Part shown: in pieces, positions 1 through 8,902 of the stretch | Layout: every line of letters begins with the position of its first letter | Position numbering within the stretch: position 1 is the first letter of the stretch | DNA from: Acidobacteriaceae bacterium | GTDB lineage: Bacteria; Acidobacteriota; Terriglobia; Terriglobales; Acidobacteriaceae | DNA: 64,000 nucleotides | Direction: 5' to 3' | Assembly (NCBI GenBank): GCA_003138515.1 | Contig: PLGG01000017.1 | Location: forward strand, 195,098 to 259,097 | Program-made: the position numbers and the translations under genes | The notes under the pieces: generated by a model | Databases searched by the model: none | What the model saw: only the letters and a program-made list of their open reading frames with translations | What the model was told of the DNA's origin: nothing

Positions 1-2
1 TG

Positions 3-827
3 GCTGTGGCGCTGGCAGCTCTACTTATACCTGGAGTAACTAAGTCAAAAGCTCCACCTCTTTACGTCGATTTGGGAACCCGCAGGTTCGATTCCGCCGG
101 CCTCGGAGCCCGCCTCATCGCCCGCTGGGAAGGAGCCATGGCCTACCAGCTTTACATCGATCCGGTCGATCCGCAGCAGGCCGCCGGCTTTCAAGCCGTA
201 ACTGTGAACGCGCCTCACCCGGTTTCCCTCGTCATCCGGCTGCTTGATTCTACCGGTGCCGTTGCATGCCAAAAGGAAGTCGTGCTTCCCACCCCCGCGC
301 CGCTTACAGGCTCTACCGACCCTTCGCAGGCACTTCTGCCGATGCAGACAACCAGCGGAGACACTGTGCAGAATATTGCCGGCCCCGACGGACAAATCGC
401 AGAGCTCACTGTTACAGGCGGCCTCGCCTGTTCCCTGAAGCAGTATCAGAGCCTTACAACCTGGCAGTTTTTCACCAACTTTCCCACGCTCGACGAACAG
501 GATGCCTGGCTGAAACACCAAAAACTCAACGATGTCGCAAATGCCCGAAAATCCGGTTCCGCTGCCGGCGGGTATTCTCCGAGGATCCAGCACCTGCCCG
601 CCGCGATCGACGACGATGATGTCATCGTTGGCGACAATCCAGTCCGGGGAACCATCGATACCCAGGGCGGCCGGGTTTTTCTAGTCGGAGTAACCGGCTT
701 GCGGAACCGTACGGCCGAATGGCAAGTATTTCCTGCCGCCATTCATTTCCGCTGCGAGAAGACCGGGACCTGCAGCCTGACACGGGTCAATTCGCGCACC
801 ACCCTCCAGGCGCGGTTGATCAAATAG
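3..827 (+). CDS. Hypothetical membrane-anchored protein, 5' partial
   Basis: The frame is open at the window edge, so the N-terminus is missing. The first visible residues (AVALAALLIPG) look like the end of a transmembrane helix or signal anchor, and a hydrophilic domain of about 255 residues follows. An internal ATG at 138 has AAGGAG only two bases upstream. The protein-like sequence before it makes that an unlikely start. I recognise no family or catalytic motif. The C-terminal half contains one acidic run (IDDDDVIVGD) and two cysteines near the end (FRCEKTGTCS), possibly a disulfide if exported. It ends 65 bp before nnr. Confidence 0.6.
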   Translation, partial: AVALAALLIPGVTKSKAPPLYVDLGTRRFDSAGLGARLIARWEGAMAYQLYIDPVDPQQAAGFQAVTVNAPHPVSLVIRLLDSTGAVACQKEVVLPTPAPLTGSTDPSQALLPMQTTSGDTVQNIAGPDGQIAELTVTGGLACSLKQYQSLTTWQFFTNFPTLDEQDAWLKHQKLNDVANARKSGSAAGGYSPRIQHLPAAIDDDDVIVGDNPVRGTIDTQGGRVFLVGVTGLRNRTAEWQVFPAAIHFRCEKTGTCSLTRVNSRTTLQARLIK

Positions 828-892
828 AGGGCTGCAAGCCTCTCACCTTTTGGCCCCCATCCAAGGCGCGCGCCGCAGAACTCTCTAGTACC

Positions 893-2563
893 ATGAATGC
901 GATGCACGTCTTGTCCGCAGCCGAGATGCAGGCCTGCGACCGCGCCACCACGGAGCGGTTTGGAATTCCATCGATTCAATTGATGCGGGCTGCTTCTTCG
1001 GCCATCGCGGCGTTCGTGCGCCGACAGTTTCCGCATGCGCGGCGCGCGACAGTGCTGTGCGGCAAGGGCAACAACGGCGGCGATGGCATGATGGCCGCTC
1101 GGCTGCTTGCCGATGCGGGCCTCGAAGTGACCACCCTGCTTTTGGGCGCTCCTGAACATCTGACGGGTGATGCCGCCATCGCGTGGAGCGAATTAAACAG
1201 TCCGAAGCGCGGGCGGATCCACGTGGTGATGAGTGGCAAGGCTCTGGCCGATCACGACGATGCGCTCAACACCGACCTGATTGTGGATGCGGTACTGGGA
1301 ACAGGGTTCAAGCCGCCTCTAAAGGGACTGGCGCTGGAGGCGCTCGAGTGGCTGCGCGGCGGCCGCGCACCCATTCTCGCTATTGACTTGCCCTCCGGCT
1401 GGCCCGCGGATGAGACGAGCGCGACAGTAGCGGGGCCTGTCTTTCCTGCCGACGCAGTCATCACCTTCACAGCGCCCAAGCCGGCGCACGTCTTTGGGCA
1501 ACTGACACGGCGGTGGGATCAACCGGTTGTTGTCGCGCCCATCGGCTCACCGAATGCGGCGATCGTTTCCGCGCTCAACCTCGATTGGGCCGGCTCGTCG
1601 CTGGCATTGGCACAGGCTCCGCGCGCGGCGGCGGCTAATAAAGGGAACTTCGGTCACGTCCTGGTTGTCGGCGGCGCATTCGGGGCGGCCGGAGGCAAGG
1701 CTGGCGCGCCGGCGATGACCGCTCTTGCGGCGATGCGCGCGGGTGCGGGACTGGTGACAGCGGCGGTTCCGGGTCCGGCGCTGCAGGTGGTGGCATCGTT
1801 CGCGCCGGAACTCATGACCTGGCCCTTAGCAGCGACGAGAAATGGCCAGATCGCGGCGAAGAATCTCGAGAAAAAGCAGATCGCCGAGCTGATCGACGGA
1901 AAATCCGTGCTCGCCATCGGGCCGGGCCTCGGGCAGAGCGCGGAAACGGCCAGATTCGTCGCGGGACTCCTTGGCGCGACGATGATTCCGGCGGTCGTCG
2001 ACGCGGACGCGTTGAATATTCTGGCTGCGAAGCCGGCGCTGATCAAGAAACTGGCCAAAGGGCGCACGCTGGTGTTGACGCCGCATCCGGGAGAGATGGC
2101 GCGACTCGCCAAAATGAGTGTCGCCGCGGTTCAGGCTGGCAGGCTGGAGACCGCGCGCAACTTTGCACAGCGCATGAGCGTAACGCTGGTGCTGAAAGGC
2201 GCGCGGACAATCATCGCGCATCCCGACGGCCGCGTCGCGGTGAACACTTCCGGAAATCCGGGCATGGCCAAAGGCGGCAGCGGCGACCTGCTCACCGGGC
2301 TGATTGCGGGCCTGCTGGCGCAATTCCCTCACGATCCGGCAAGAGCTGTGGAAGCTGCGGTTTATCTGCACGGGCTGGCTGCGGATCTGGCCGTGCGTGA
2401 CGGCGATGAACACACGCTGCTGCCCACTGATTTTCTTGCGCAGCTCGCGCGGGCGTTTCAAACCCATGCTCATGATTTTGATGAGGACGGTAAAAACGGG
2501 TATGTTTGGTTGCAGGGGCATTGCATGCCGCATCCTGAAAGCGCATCAAGCGGCACTGCTTGA
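893..2563 (+). CDS. nnr: Bifunctional NAD(P)H-hydrate repair enzyme (epimerase/dehydratase)
   Basis: Repairs damaged nicotinamide cofactors in the cytoplasm: the N-terminal epimerase interconverts R and S NAD(P)H-hydrate and the C-terminal ADP-dependent dehydratase restores NAD(P)H. The YjeF_N signature GKGNNGGDG is at residues 57-65. The ribokinase-like C-terminal domain shows LTPHPGEMARL and the nucleotide/catalytic loop GMAKGGSGDLLTG near residues 457-469. At 556 aa it is a normal length for the fused form. I chose the ATG at 893 because the frame further upstream overlaps the preceding gene and does not read like protein; the ATG at 902 is an alternative. tsaE follows after 9 bp, a common bacterial pairing. 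Confidence 0.95.
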   Translation: MNAMHVLSAAEMQACDRATTERFGIPSIQLMRAASSAIAAFVRRQFPHARRATVLCGKGNNGGDGMMAARLLADAGLEVTTLLLGAPEHLTGDAAIAWSELNSPKRGRIHVVMSGKALADHDDALNTDLIVDAVLGTGFKPPLKGLALEALEWLRGGRAPILAIDLPSGWPADETSATVAGPVFPADAVITFTAPKPAHVFGQLTRRWDQPVVVAPIGSPNAAIVSALNLDWAGSSLALAQAPRAAAANKGNFGHVLVVGGAFGAAGGKAGAPAMTALAAMRAGAGLVTAAVPGPALQVVASFAPELMTWPLAATRNGQIAAKNLEKKQIAELIDGKSVLAIGPGLGQSAETARFVAGLLGATMIPAVVDADALNILAAKPALIKKLAKGRTLVLTPHPGEMARLAKMSVAAVQAGRLETARNFAQRMSVTLVLKGARTIIAHPDGRVAVNTSGNPGMAKGGSGDLLTGLIAGLLAQFPHDPARAVEAAVYLHGLAADLAVRDGDEHTLLPTDFLAQLARAFQTHAHDFDEDGKNGYVWLQGHCMPHPESASSGTA

Positions 2564-2572
2564 GGTTCAGCG

Positions 2573-3046
2573 ATGACCGAAGCCGCAGCTTTGGCTGAAG
2601 GCAGAACGTACGAGTTCACCACGCAAAGCGGCGCGGACACTGTGGCAGTGGGCCGCAAACTGGCCGGTTTGCTCAAGCCGCCTCAATTTCTTTTGCTGCG
2701 CGGCGAACTGGGTACGGGCAAGACGACGCTGGTGAAGGGCATTGCGCAGGCCCTGGACGCGGCGGAACCCGACGAGGTTACCAGTCCCACCTTTACGCTG
2801 ATCCATGAATTCGACGGCTCGCGAGAGGGCAAGCCGGTCAAGCTCTACCACTTGGATGTCTATCGGCTGGAGAGCGAGCGCCAACTGGAGACCCTGGGCC
2901 TGGACGATCTGCTCACTCCCGATGCGCTGGTTGTGGTGGAGTGGGGCGAGAAGTTCAAGAGCATCAAGAAGCGCGCCACGGGAGAGATCGTCATCGCCCC
3001 GGAGGGTGGCGACGCGCGGAAGATCACGGTGACCCTGAAGGAATAG
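2573..3046 (+). CDS. tsaE: tRNA threonylcarbamoyladenosine biosynthesis ATPase TsaE
   Basis: P-loop ATPase that works with TsaB/TsaD to install threonylcarbamoyl on A37 of ANN-decoding tRNAs. The Walker A motif GELGTGKTT is at residues 44-52. The family pattern SPTFTLIHEF follows, and LDDLL...VVVEWGEKF lies near the C-terminus. At 157 aa it is the usual size. It sits 9 bp after nnr and is probably co-transcribed with it. tsaB lies elsewhere in the window (14251). Confidence 0.95.
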   Translation: MTEAAALAEGRTYEFTTQSGADTVAVGRKLAGLLKPPQFLLLRGELGTGKTTLVKGIAQALDAAEPDEVTSPTFTLIHEFDGSREGKPVKLYHLDVYRLESERQLETLGLDDLLTPDALVVVEWGEKFKSIKKRATGEIVIAPEGGDARKITVTLKE

Positions 3047-3163
3047 AAGGTCAGCGTGTCAACAGGTCAGCCGCGGGCGGCGTCCGTTTGGGTGTCAACT
3101 CTTCAATGCGTCCCGCCCTTCGCTTCCCCTCGCATGGCCTGATACAAATTCGTCGGGGAATTC

Positions 3164-4168
3164 ATGAATCGCATTCCATTTTCAGAAGTGCAAGCGGCAC
3201 TGGCTGGCGTCTTGCGCAAGCTCGGATTCGCTGCCGATCGCGCCGACACCTGCGCGCGTTTGTTTGCCGAGACCACGCGTGACGGAGTGTACACGCACGG
3301 CATCAACCGCTTTGCACGCTTCGTCGTCACGATTCGAAATGGCAGCGTGAATCCACTGGCCGAGCCTGGGGTGACAGCGCGATTAGGCGCGCTGGAGCGT
3401 TGGGACGGCCATCGCGGACCGGGTAATCTGGCTGCGCTGGCGGCGATGGAACGGGCAATCGTTCTCGGCCGCGAGCACGGCGTGGGATGCGTGGCGCTGG
3501 GCAATACCAATCACTGGATGCGCGGGGGAACTTACGGCTGGCAGGCCGCCGAAGCTGGGGTTATCGGCATCTGCTGGACCAACACCATGCCCAATTTGCC
3601 GCCATGGGGAGGAGCGGAGCGCGTGATCGGGAACAATCCGCTGATCATTGCCGTGCCGCGCGCAAGCGGGCCGGTCGTGCTCGACATGGCCATGTCGCAG
3701 TTTTCCTATGGCGCTCTTGAGAGCTACCGCAAGCGCGGCGAGATGCTTCCGGTGGATGGCGGCTTTGACGCGAGTGGCAACCTGACGCGCGATCCCGGAG
3801 CCATTGAGGAGTCGTGGCGGCCGCTGCCAGCCGGGTATTGGAAGGGATCGGGACTTGCCGTTGTGCTGGACATGATCGCTGCCATGATGACGCTGGGCAA
3901 AGCGACCTGCCAGATCTCCTCGGACCCGGTGCTTGAGACCGGAATCTCGCAGATGTTTCTCGCGCTTAACCCCGAGGCATTCGGGCCTGCGCCAGAGGCC
4001 GACAAGATTGCCGACGCGGTCGTCGCTTCGCTCGACAACTGCCCGCCGACGAAGCCCGGCGGCAAAGTTCGTTATCCGGGTGAACAGACGCTGCAGATTC
4101 GAGAGGAAAACGCACGGCTGGGCCTGCCGGTCGAGCCGGCAGTGTGGGCAGAGATTCTGGCGATGTAG
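3164..4168 (+). CDS. yiaK: 3-dehydro-L-gulonate 2-dehydrogenase-like (YiaK/DlgD family)
   Basis: NAD(P)H-dependent oxidoreductase of the malate/L-lactate dehydrogenase (LDH2) family. It closely resembles YiaK, which reduces 2,3-diketo-L-gulonate in ascorbate/L-gulonate catabolism. Residues seen are the catalytic-region DGVYTHGINRF (His45), NTNHWMRGGTYGW at 114-126 and the following CWTNTMPNLPPWG, which are characteristic of YiaK rather than of malate or lactate dehydrogenases. At 334 aa it is full length. No other ascorbate or gulonate genes are adjacent, so the physiological substrate is inferred from family only. The gene stands alone, convergent with fabI. Confidence 0.88.
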   Translation: MNRIPFSEVQAALAGVLRKLGFAADRADTCARLFAETTRDGVYTHGINRFARFVVTIRNGSVNPLAEPGVTARLGALERWDGHRGPGNLAALAAMERAIVLGREHGVGCVALGNTNHWMRGGTYGWQAAEAGVIGICWTNTMPNLPPWGGAERVIGNNPLIIAVPRASGPVVLDMAMSQFSYGALESYRKRGEMLPVDGGFDASGNLTRDPGAIEESWRPLPAGYWKGSGLAVVLDMIAAMMTLGKATCQISSDPVLETGISQMFLALNPEAFGPAPEADKIADAVVASLDNCPPTKPGGKVRYPGEQTLQIREENARLGLPVEPAVWAEILAM

Positions 4169-4197
4169 TGGTCCGGCTGGCGGGAGCGCAGACCGCC

Positions 4198-4965
4198 TCA
4201 GTACCCCATGATGTTGTAGCCGCAATCGACGTAGAGCGTCTCGCCGGTGACGGCGCTGGCCAGGTCGCTGGCCAGATAGAGGGCCGTGCCGCCAACTTCG
4301 AGCTGATCGACGTTGCGGTGCAATGGAGAACGCTCGGCGTGCGATTTGAGCATGTCGCCCAATGCACCCACGCCGCGCGCCGCCAGCGTTTTAATGGGGC
4401 CGGCAGAGATGGCGTTGACGCGAATGTTTTTGGCGCCGAGCTCAAAAGCGAGATAACGGACCGCAGACTCGAGCGAGGCCTTGGCGAGGGCCATGACGTT
4501 GTAGTGGGGCACGACTTTCTCGGCGGCGTAATACGTAAGAGTAATAATACTGCCGCCTTCGGTCATCAGCGGTACCGCGCCGCGGCTGACGGCGATCAGC
4601 GAGTAGACGCTTACGTCGTGCGCGATGCGAAAGCCCTCGCGGCTGGTGTTGAGGAACTCGCCCTTCAGTTCTTCGGGGGGCGCATAGGCGATGGCGTGGA
4701 CGAGGATGTCGATCTTGCCATACTTCTCCTTGAGCGCGGCGAAAAGGGACTCGATCTCCTGATCGTTGGAGACGTCGCACTGGAAACCGCCTGCGCCGGA
4801 GAGATCGTTGATCAGGTCTCCGGCTTCGGATTTCATACGTTCATTTTGGTAGCAAATGGCCAAAGTGGCGCCGGCCTCGTGGAGTTTCTGGGCGATGCCC
4901 CATGCGATGGAGCGCTTGTTGGCCAACCCGAAGACCACGGCTGTTTTGCCCGCCAGATTAATCAT
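4198..4965 (-). CDS. fabI: Enoyl-[acyl-carrier-protein] reductase (NADH)
   Basis: Last reductive step of each fatty-acid elongation cycle. It is an SDR fold with the FabI cofactor loop GLANKRSIAWGIA at residues 13-25 and catalytic Tyr145, Tyr155 and Lys162, equivalent to E. coli Tyr146, Tyr156 and Lys163. The start is the ATG encoding MINLAGKTAVVFG. It has GGAGG about 11 nt upstream and gives the standard 255-aa length; an in-frame upstream ATG would add nine unconserved residues. It lies downstream of murI with a 140-bp gap and is convergent with the YiaK-like gene. Confidence 0.96.
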   Translation of the reverse strand: MINLAGKTAVVFGLANKRSIAWGIAQKLHEAGATLAICYQNERMKSEAGDLINDLSGAGGFQCDVSNDQEIESLFAALKEKYGKIDILVHAIAYAPPEELKGEFLNTSREGFRIAHDVSVYSLIAVSRGAVPLMTEGGSIITLTYYAAEKVVPHYNVMALAKASLESAVRYLAFELGAKNIRVNAISAGPIKTLAARGVGALGDMLKSHAERSPLHRNVDQLEVGGTALYLASDLASAVTGETLYVDCGYNIMGY

Positions 4966-5105
4966 GCTGTGCTGGTGCCTCCGACTTCTCATTCACAAGG
5001 GAAACGGCGGAGTCGCCGCCGCAATTCAGAATACCAGAGCGATTTTCACTTCGAGATGCGAAGCGTGGTTCAGCCGACGAGCGTTGTTTACCCGCCAAGC
5101 CCGGT

Positions 5106-5927
5106 TTACCCACCAAGATCGATCAACTCGACGTGTCCCACTGGACGCCCCAGGAACCTCGAGCCGAGGCGCTCAAACTTCTCCACCGAGTCGGTAGCGA
5201 AGCAGCGAACTTCGGTCTCTGGAGCATTACCGGTCGCGGCCGGAGAGGCGCTGCCGTTGAGCAACTGAACGGCAGCCTGCGCTACCGACTCCGCCGAATC
5301 GATGACTTTGGCTCCCGGACGCACGACCCTTTCGAAGAGCGGCCTTAACAGTGGGTAGTGCGTGCAGCCCAGCACGAGCGTGTCGGGATTCATGCCTCGC
5401 GACTCAGCCTCGGCACGAAGCTCGTTCAGGTAAATCTCAATCACCTCGGCAGTAACGGGATGATCGGTCCAACCTTCTTCGACCAGCGGAACCAGCAGTG
5501 GACAGGCCTTTTCAAGGACGCGCAGACCGTGAGCCTGGCACGCTGCGGTATAGGCGCGGCTGTGCACTGTGGCCTCGGTCGCAACCACCAAAACGTCGCC
5601 GGTGCGCGATGCCGCGCGAGCGGCGGCGGCACCAGGCTCGATGACGCCCAGCACGGGAACAGAAACGGCATCCTGAATGGCGTCGAGCGCCAGCGCGCTG
5701 GCGGTGTTGCAGGCGATCACGAGGAACTCCGCGCCCTGCTCGTTGACTAAAAACTGCGCGCTCTGCGCGGCATATCGGGCGATTGTGCGCCGCGATTTTG
5801 AGCCGTAGGGCAGGCGCGCCGTATCTCCGAGGAAGGCGAAGCGCGCATGCGGAAATCTCTCGACGAGCGCGCGCAGAACCGTCAATCCGCCGAAGCCGGA
5901 ATCGAAGACGCCGATGGTTGGGGCCAT
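5106..5927 (-). CDS. murI: Glutamate racemase
   Basis: Makes D-glutamate for peptidoglycan. The two catalytic cysteines lie in the expected contexts, ACNTAS (Cys73) and GCTHYP (Cys188), and the N-terminal GVFDSGFGG motif is present. At 273 aa it is the usual size. Upstream is an 8-bp-stem hairpin (5947-5972). TACTCT lies seven bases before the ATG, a possible -10 box for a nearly leaderless transcript. GGAGG is present but 14 bases from the ATG, which is far for a ribosome binding site. Confidence 0.95.
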   Translation of the reverse strand: MAPTIGVFDSGFGGLTVLRALVERFPHARFAFLGDTARLPYGSKSRRTIARYAAQSAQFLVNEQGAEFLVIACNTASALALDAIQDAVSVPVLGVIEPGAAAARAASRTGDVLVVATEATVHSRAYTAACQAHGLRVLEKACPLLVPLVEEGWTDHPVTAEVIEIYLNELRAEAESRGMNPDTLVLGCTHYPLLRPLFERVVRPGAKVIDSAESVAQAAVQLLNGSASPAATGNAPETEVRCFATDSVEKFERLGSRFLGRPVGHVELIDLGG

Positions 5928-5946
5928 GTCTTTCAGAGTAGCCTCC

Positions 5947-5972
5947 AGGGCCTGCTAGTGCTAACAGGCCCT
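5947..5972. promoter_or_regulatory. Inverted repeat between the GT22 gene and murI
   Basis: AGGGCCTG and CAGGCCCT form a perfect 8-bp stem with a 10-base loop. It lies after the stop of the GT22 gene and just upstream of murI, both on the minus strand. No U-run follows on the minus strand, so it is not a classic intrinsic terminator. It could end the operon imperfectly or sit in the murI leader. Confidence 0.45.
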
Positions 5973-6018
5973 ATGAGCGAGGTCCTGCCATTCTAGTAAT
6001 GGCCGCGCGACGATCCTC

Positions 6019-7446
6019 TCATTGTTGAATTCTTCTGAGATAGGCATTCAGCTCTGCGTCCGCGGCCGGCGATGTGCACTTTCCTGGGCGCTCATACAGG
6101 CAGACCCCCTGCCAGCACTCGGACTGCGCGAATCCGGCCGGGAGGTCCGGTGAAGCGGCTGGCGCGATCAGCGCATTGATGGAGGGCGCATCTTTTGCAA
6201 TTTGCCCGGCGCTTTCCTCCGGAATGATCGGCACGTTCCGATGGAGATGTGTGTATCCCCCCGACTCCGACCACATCACGCGGTAAATTCCCACGCCACA
6301 TACCGCCGGTTCGCGGCTCAGACGATCGAAAGCGCCGTCGCCCCAGCGCGTTCTGTACCAGTCCGCGCATTGTGCCGCGAGCAACGCGGAAGAGAGCGCG
6401 AGAAACGCCACACCGATCGCCACAACCCATCTGGGATTGTCGAAAACTTCAAATCCGTGCTTGATCTCATGCATGAGATCGACAATGCCTATCGCCGCCA
6501 GAGTGATGGCGGGGGCGAGAATCGGATAGAGGAAGCGGATCTCCTTGTGCGGGATCACGCTGTGCGAAACCACCACGATGGCGCAGAAGATGGCGAGGAA
6601 GGGGCTTCGCCGGGCGCCGTGAAAGAGCAAGAAGACCGCAGGGCCGAGCAACACCACAAGAATCAGCAAATACCAGTACCACGGCTGAACCGGGAACAGT
6701 TTGCCTGGACCTTCGACCACGTTCGCCTCAAAGTAGCGGATGAACGACTGCCACGGATAGGACCAGGTGAACCAATCCACGGCCCCGAAGACAAGCACGG
6801 GAACAGCTGCTCCGGCCGCGACTGCCGGAATCCTCTCGCGCCAGCGCGGATAACAAAAGTAGACCATCGCGAAGAGGAGCGCTGGCAGCAATTGAAGGCG
6901 AAGGCAGGCGGCCAACGCGCAAAGCATTCCTGCAAGAAAGAGCCGCTTTCGCTCGCCCAATCGTTCGCCGTAAACGCCGAGATAAAGCCCGGGCAGCAAG
7001 ACGTGGGCGGCAACCACTTCATTCAGCGCTTTTGGCGCAAAGTAAACCAGCCCGAAGAAGAAGGCGCACGCGAGGGCCGCGATGATGGCCGCGGCCGTGC
7101 CGCTGGCGCGCTTTGCCCATGCATACCCAAACCAGACTGTGACGAGCGAGATGAGCGAGAGAACAATCGTTGTTCCAAGCAGGTATCCGGCCGACGCCGA
7201 GCCTAGCCAGGCGGTCGCGCGCATCACTCCGGCAAGGAACGTGGGAAAAACCCAGGAGCGAATGCCAAGCCTCCATTCCCAGGAGATGGCGCCGTATCCA
7301 AATGCCAGCCTGTGCGCGGGCTCAAGAGTCTGAAAAATCTCGTCGGGATAAAAAATGTTGGGCGAGCCCACTGCAAGCCCGACGCGCAGCGCAAGAGCGA
7401 ATCCGAGAAGGGCAGTCCAGGCAGAGATTATTCTCGCGCGCGTCAC
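6019..7446 (-). CDS. GT22 (Alg9/PIG-B-like) mannosyltransferase
   Basis: Polytopic GT-C glycosyltransferase expected to use a lipid-phosphate sugar donor on the outer face of the cytoplasmic membrane. About ten hydrophobic segments are visible. Two family marks support GT22: YPDEIFQ at residues 33-39, the first-loop acidic site, and HKEIRFLYP at 300-308, the HKE.RF motif of GPI/Alg9 mannosyltransferases. At 475 aa it fits the family. The GTG start overlaps the upstream GerMN gene by four bases, giving tight coupling. The acceptor is unknown; the context of an amidase and a GerMN protein suggests an envelope glycan. Confidence 0.8.
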   Translation of the reverse strand: MTRARIISAWTALLGFALALRVGLAVGSPNIFYPDEIFQTLEPAHRLAFGYGAISWEWRLGIRSWVFPTFLAGVMRATAWLGSASAGYLLGTTIVLSLISLVTVWFGYAWAKRASGTAAAIIAALACAFFFGLVYFAPKALNEVVAAHVLLPGLYLGVYGERLGERKRLFLAGMLCALAACLRLQLLPALLFAMVYFCYPRWRERIPAVAAGAAVPVLVFGAVDWFTWSYPWQSFIRYFEANVVEGPGKLFPVQPWYWYLLILVVLLGPAVFLLFHGARRSPFLAIFCAIVVVSHSVIPHKEIRFLYPILAPAITLAAIGIVDLMHEIKHGFEVFDNPRWVVAIGVAFLALSSALLAAQCADWYRTRWGDGAFDRLSREPAVCGVGIYRVMWSESGGYTHLHRNVPIIPEESAGQIAKDAPSINALIAPAASPDLPAGFAQSECWQGVCLYERPGKCTSPAADAELNAYLRRIQQ

Positions 7447-8075
7447 GGATGTGCACCCAAGTCCGCGGTCGCGTTCTCGTTGGTCAGATAGGTGCGGGTT
7501 AAATCCGCGTGGCCCGCGAGAGTCGCGCGCTGCTGGCCATCGACCAAAAAGCGCACCTCGATCACGCGAGGCAGATTAGCGTTAAGCGTGGAGCAAATGG
7601 AAAGCACCGTGAGCGACTCAGTCTCCAAACCCGAAGGGTGTCCGGCGGCAAAGGCTCCGGTAAGATTGACGACCGCAAGTTGGGGGCCGCTGGGCGCCGC
7701 ACTTCCTTTCGAATCCGCGATGGGGACAAGAAAAACCTGCTCGATGGAGCTTGCCCCGCCGGGCACGGGATGCGTGGAGTCGGGAGCCGCGTACAGGTCG
7801 AGCAACTTGCCAAGAATGGCGCGCGTACGGGCCTCGGGATTCTGCGGCAACGGCAGCGTGAGGAGCCGTGGCTGCACGGTGTTGTCGGCGTCATTCGCAA
7901 CCATCAGGGTGGCTTGCTCAGCCGGAGCCACCTGGGGCGCCTGCGTGGGAGCGGAATCCTCGCCGCGAAGCAAGCGATCGTGAGCCCGGCGCAATTGGTT
8001 CCACAGAAGTACGCCCATGATGACGGAGGCGGCGAGCAAAACAATGAAGAAGACGGTCTGGTGGCGAGGGATCAC
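7443..8075 (-). CDS. GerMN-domain membrane protein
   Basis: A short N-terminal cytoplasmic tail and one transmembrane helix (about residues 8-24) are followed by a proline-rich linker and a GerMN domain (about 75-200). Typical family sequence includes LAVVNLTGAFAAGHPSG and the final VRFLVDGQQ, which resembles the usual DG-containing segment. GerMN proteins occur in spore germination and envelope contexts. This organism shows no other sporulation genes here, and a periplasmic peptidoglycan-related role is an inference from its coupling to the amidase. It overlaps both neighbours by 4 bp. Confidence 0.8.
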   Translation of the reverse strand: MIPRHQTVFFIVLLAASVIMGVLLWNQLRRAHDRLLRGEDSAPTQAPQVAPAEQATLMVANDADNTVQPRLLTLPLPQNPEARTRAILGKLLDLYAAPDSTHPVPGGASSIEQVFLVPIADSKGSAAPSGPQLAVVNLTGAFAAGHPSGLETESLTVLSICSTLNANLPRVIEVRFLVDGQQRATLAGHADLTRTYLTNENATADLGAHP

Positions 8076-8902
8076 TGATCACGGTCCTCCCGTGCTTGCG
8101 ATCGCCACTCGACCAGAGCCGCAGCCAGCGCATCAGCTACGCGCGCCTGGTAGTCCGGATCGTCAAGGCCGGCTGGCCCTTGCGCATCCGTCGATCGCTC
8201 CGGCGCGATCTCAATGGCCACCGCCGGACATCTCATGCTGTCGATCGCAGGCAGTGCAGTTCGTCCCAGAGTGACGGGCACTGTGGCGTGGGACAGCGCC
8301 GAGTTGACCACTCCGGCAAAAGACAGGCTGCGCATGACCCACGCTGCCTGCGCGGTCTTCCAGGCGGGAAAGCGCGCATCAAAGTGCGCGTCGAGGTGCG
8401 TGTTTTGGACCGGAGCCAGCGATGAGACGAAGAGGTGCACTCCCGAACCACTTTCCGCTGCGTGCAGGCTAATGCAGGCCTGCGCGTTCGCATGGTTGGC
8501 AATCTGGGCACGGAAATCGGGCTCCAGCGTCGTGTCGGATTCGCGTGTAGTCACCACCCCGAAGCCGCGGGCCATGAGGAGTGACCGCAGTCTGACGCTG
8601 AAGGCCAACGTATACGCCTTCTCAGCTTCGCCGCCCAGGCGCGCGCCAGCGTCGTTGCCGCCATGAGCGGCGTCGAGCACGACCACAAAGCGCGGAGCGG
8701 GTGATGGAGCTTGCGCGAAGATCGGGCCCGATGCCGTAAACGCAAAGAGGGCGGCCATCGCCCAAAACCATCCGCGGCGACTGTGAATTTCCACGACTGT
8801 TTGGCCAGTAGTACGCAGTGCGAAACAGGTGGCGCGCAGCAAGAGAGAAATTGACGCGCCCGAGTCGGACGGTTCCCGCCGTATGTCTTCAATCCAGCGC
8901 AT
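8072..8902 (-). CDS. N-acetylmuramoyl-L-alanine amidase (Amidase_3)
   Basis: Zinc hydrolase that cleaves the bond between MurNAc and L-Ala. Zinc-site residues are visible: His80 in LDAAHGGNDAG, Glu94 in GGEAEKAYTL and His147 in ISLHAAESG, plus the catalytic-type Glu231 in VAIEIAPER. A signal peptide (SRRGWFWAMAALFAFTASG, then AQA) sits internally. The real start may therefore be a GTG near residue 37 rather than the ATG used here, which overlaps the upstream DUF1015 gene by 14 bp. It overlaps the GerMN gene by 4 bp. Confidence 0.85.
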   Translation of the reverse strand: MRWIEDIRREPSDSGASISLLLRATCFALRTTGQTVVEIHSRRGWFWAMAALFAFTASGPIFAQAPSPAPRFVVVLDAAHGGNDAGARLGGEAEKAYTLAFSVRLRSLLMARGFGVVTTRESDTTLEPDFRAQIANHANAQACISLHAAESGSGVHLFVSSLAPVQNTHLDAHFDARFPAWKTAQAAWVMRSLSFAGVVNSALSHATVPVTLGRTALPAIDSMRCPAVAIEIAPERSTDAQGPAGLDDPDYQARVADALAAALVEWRSQAREDRDQ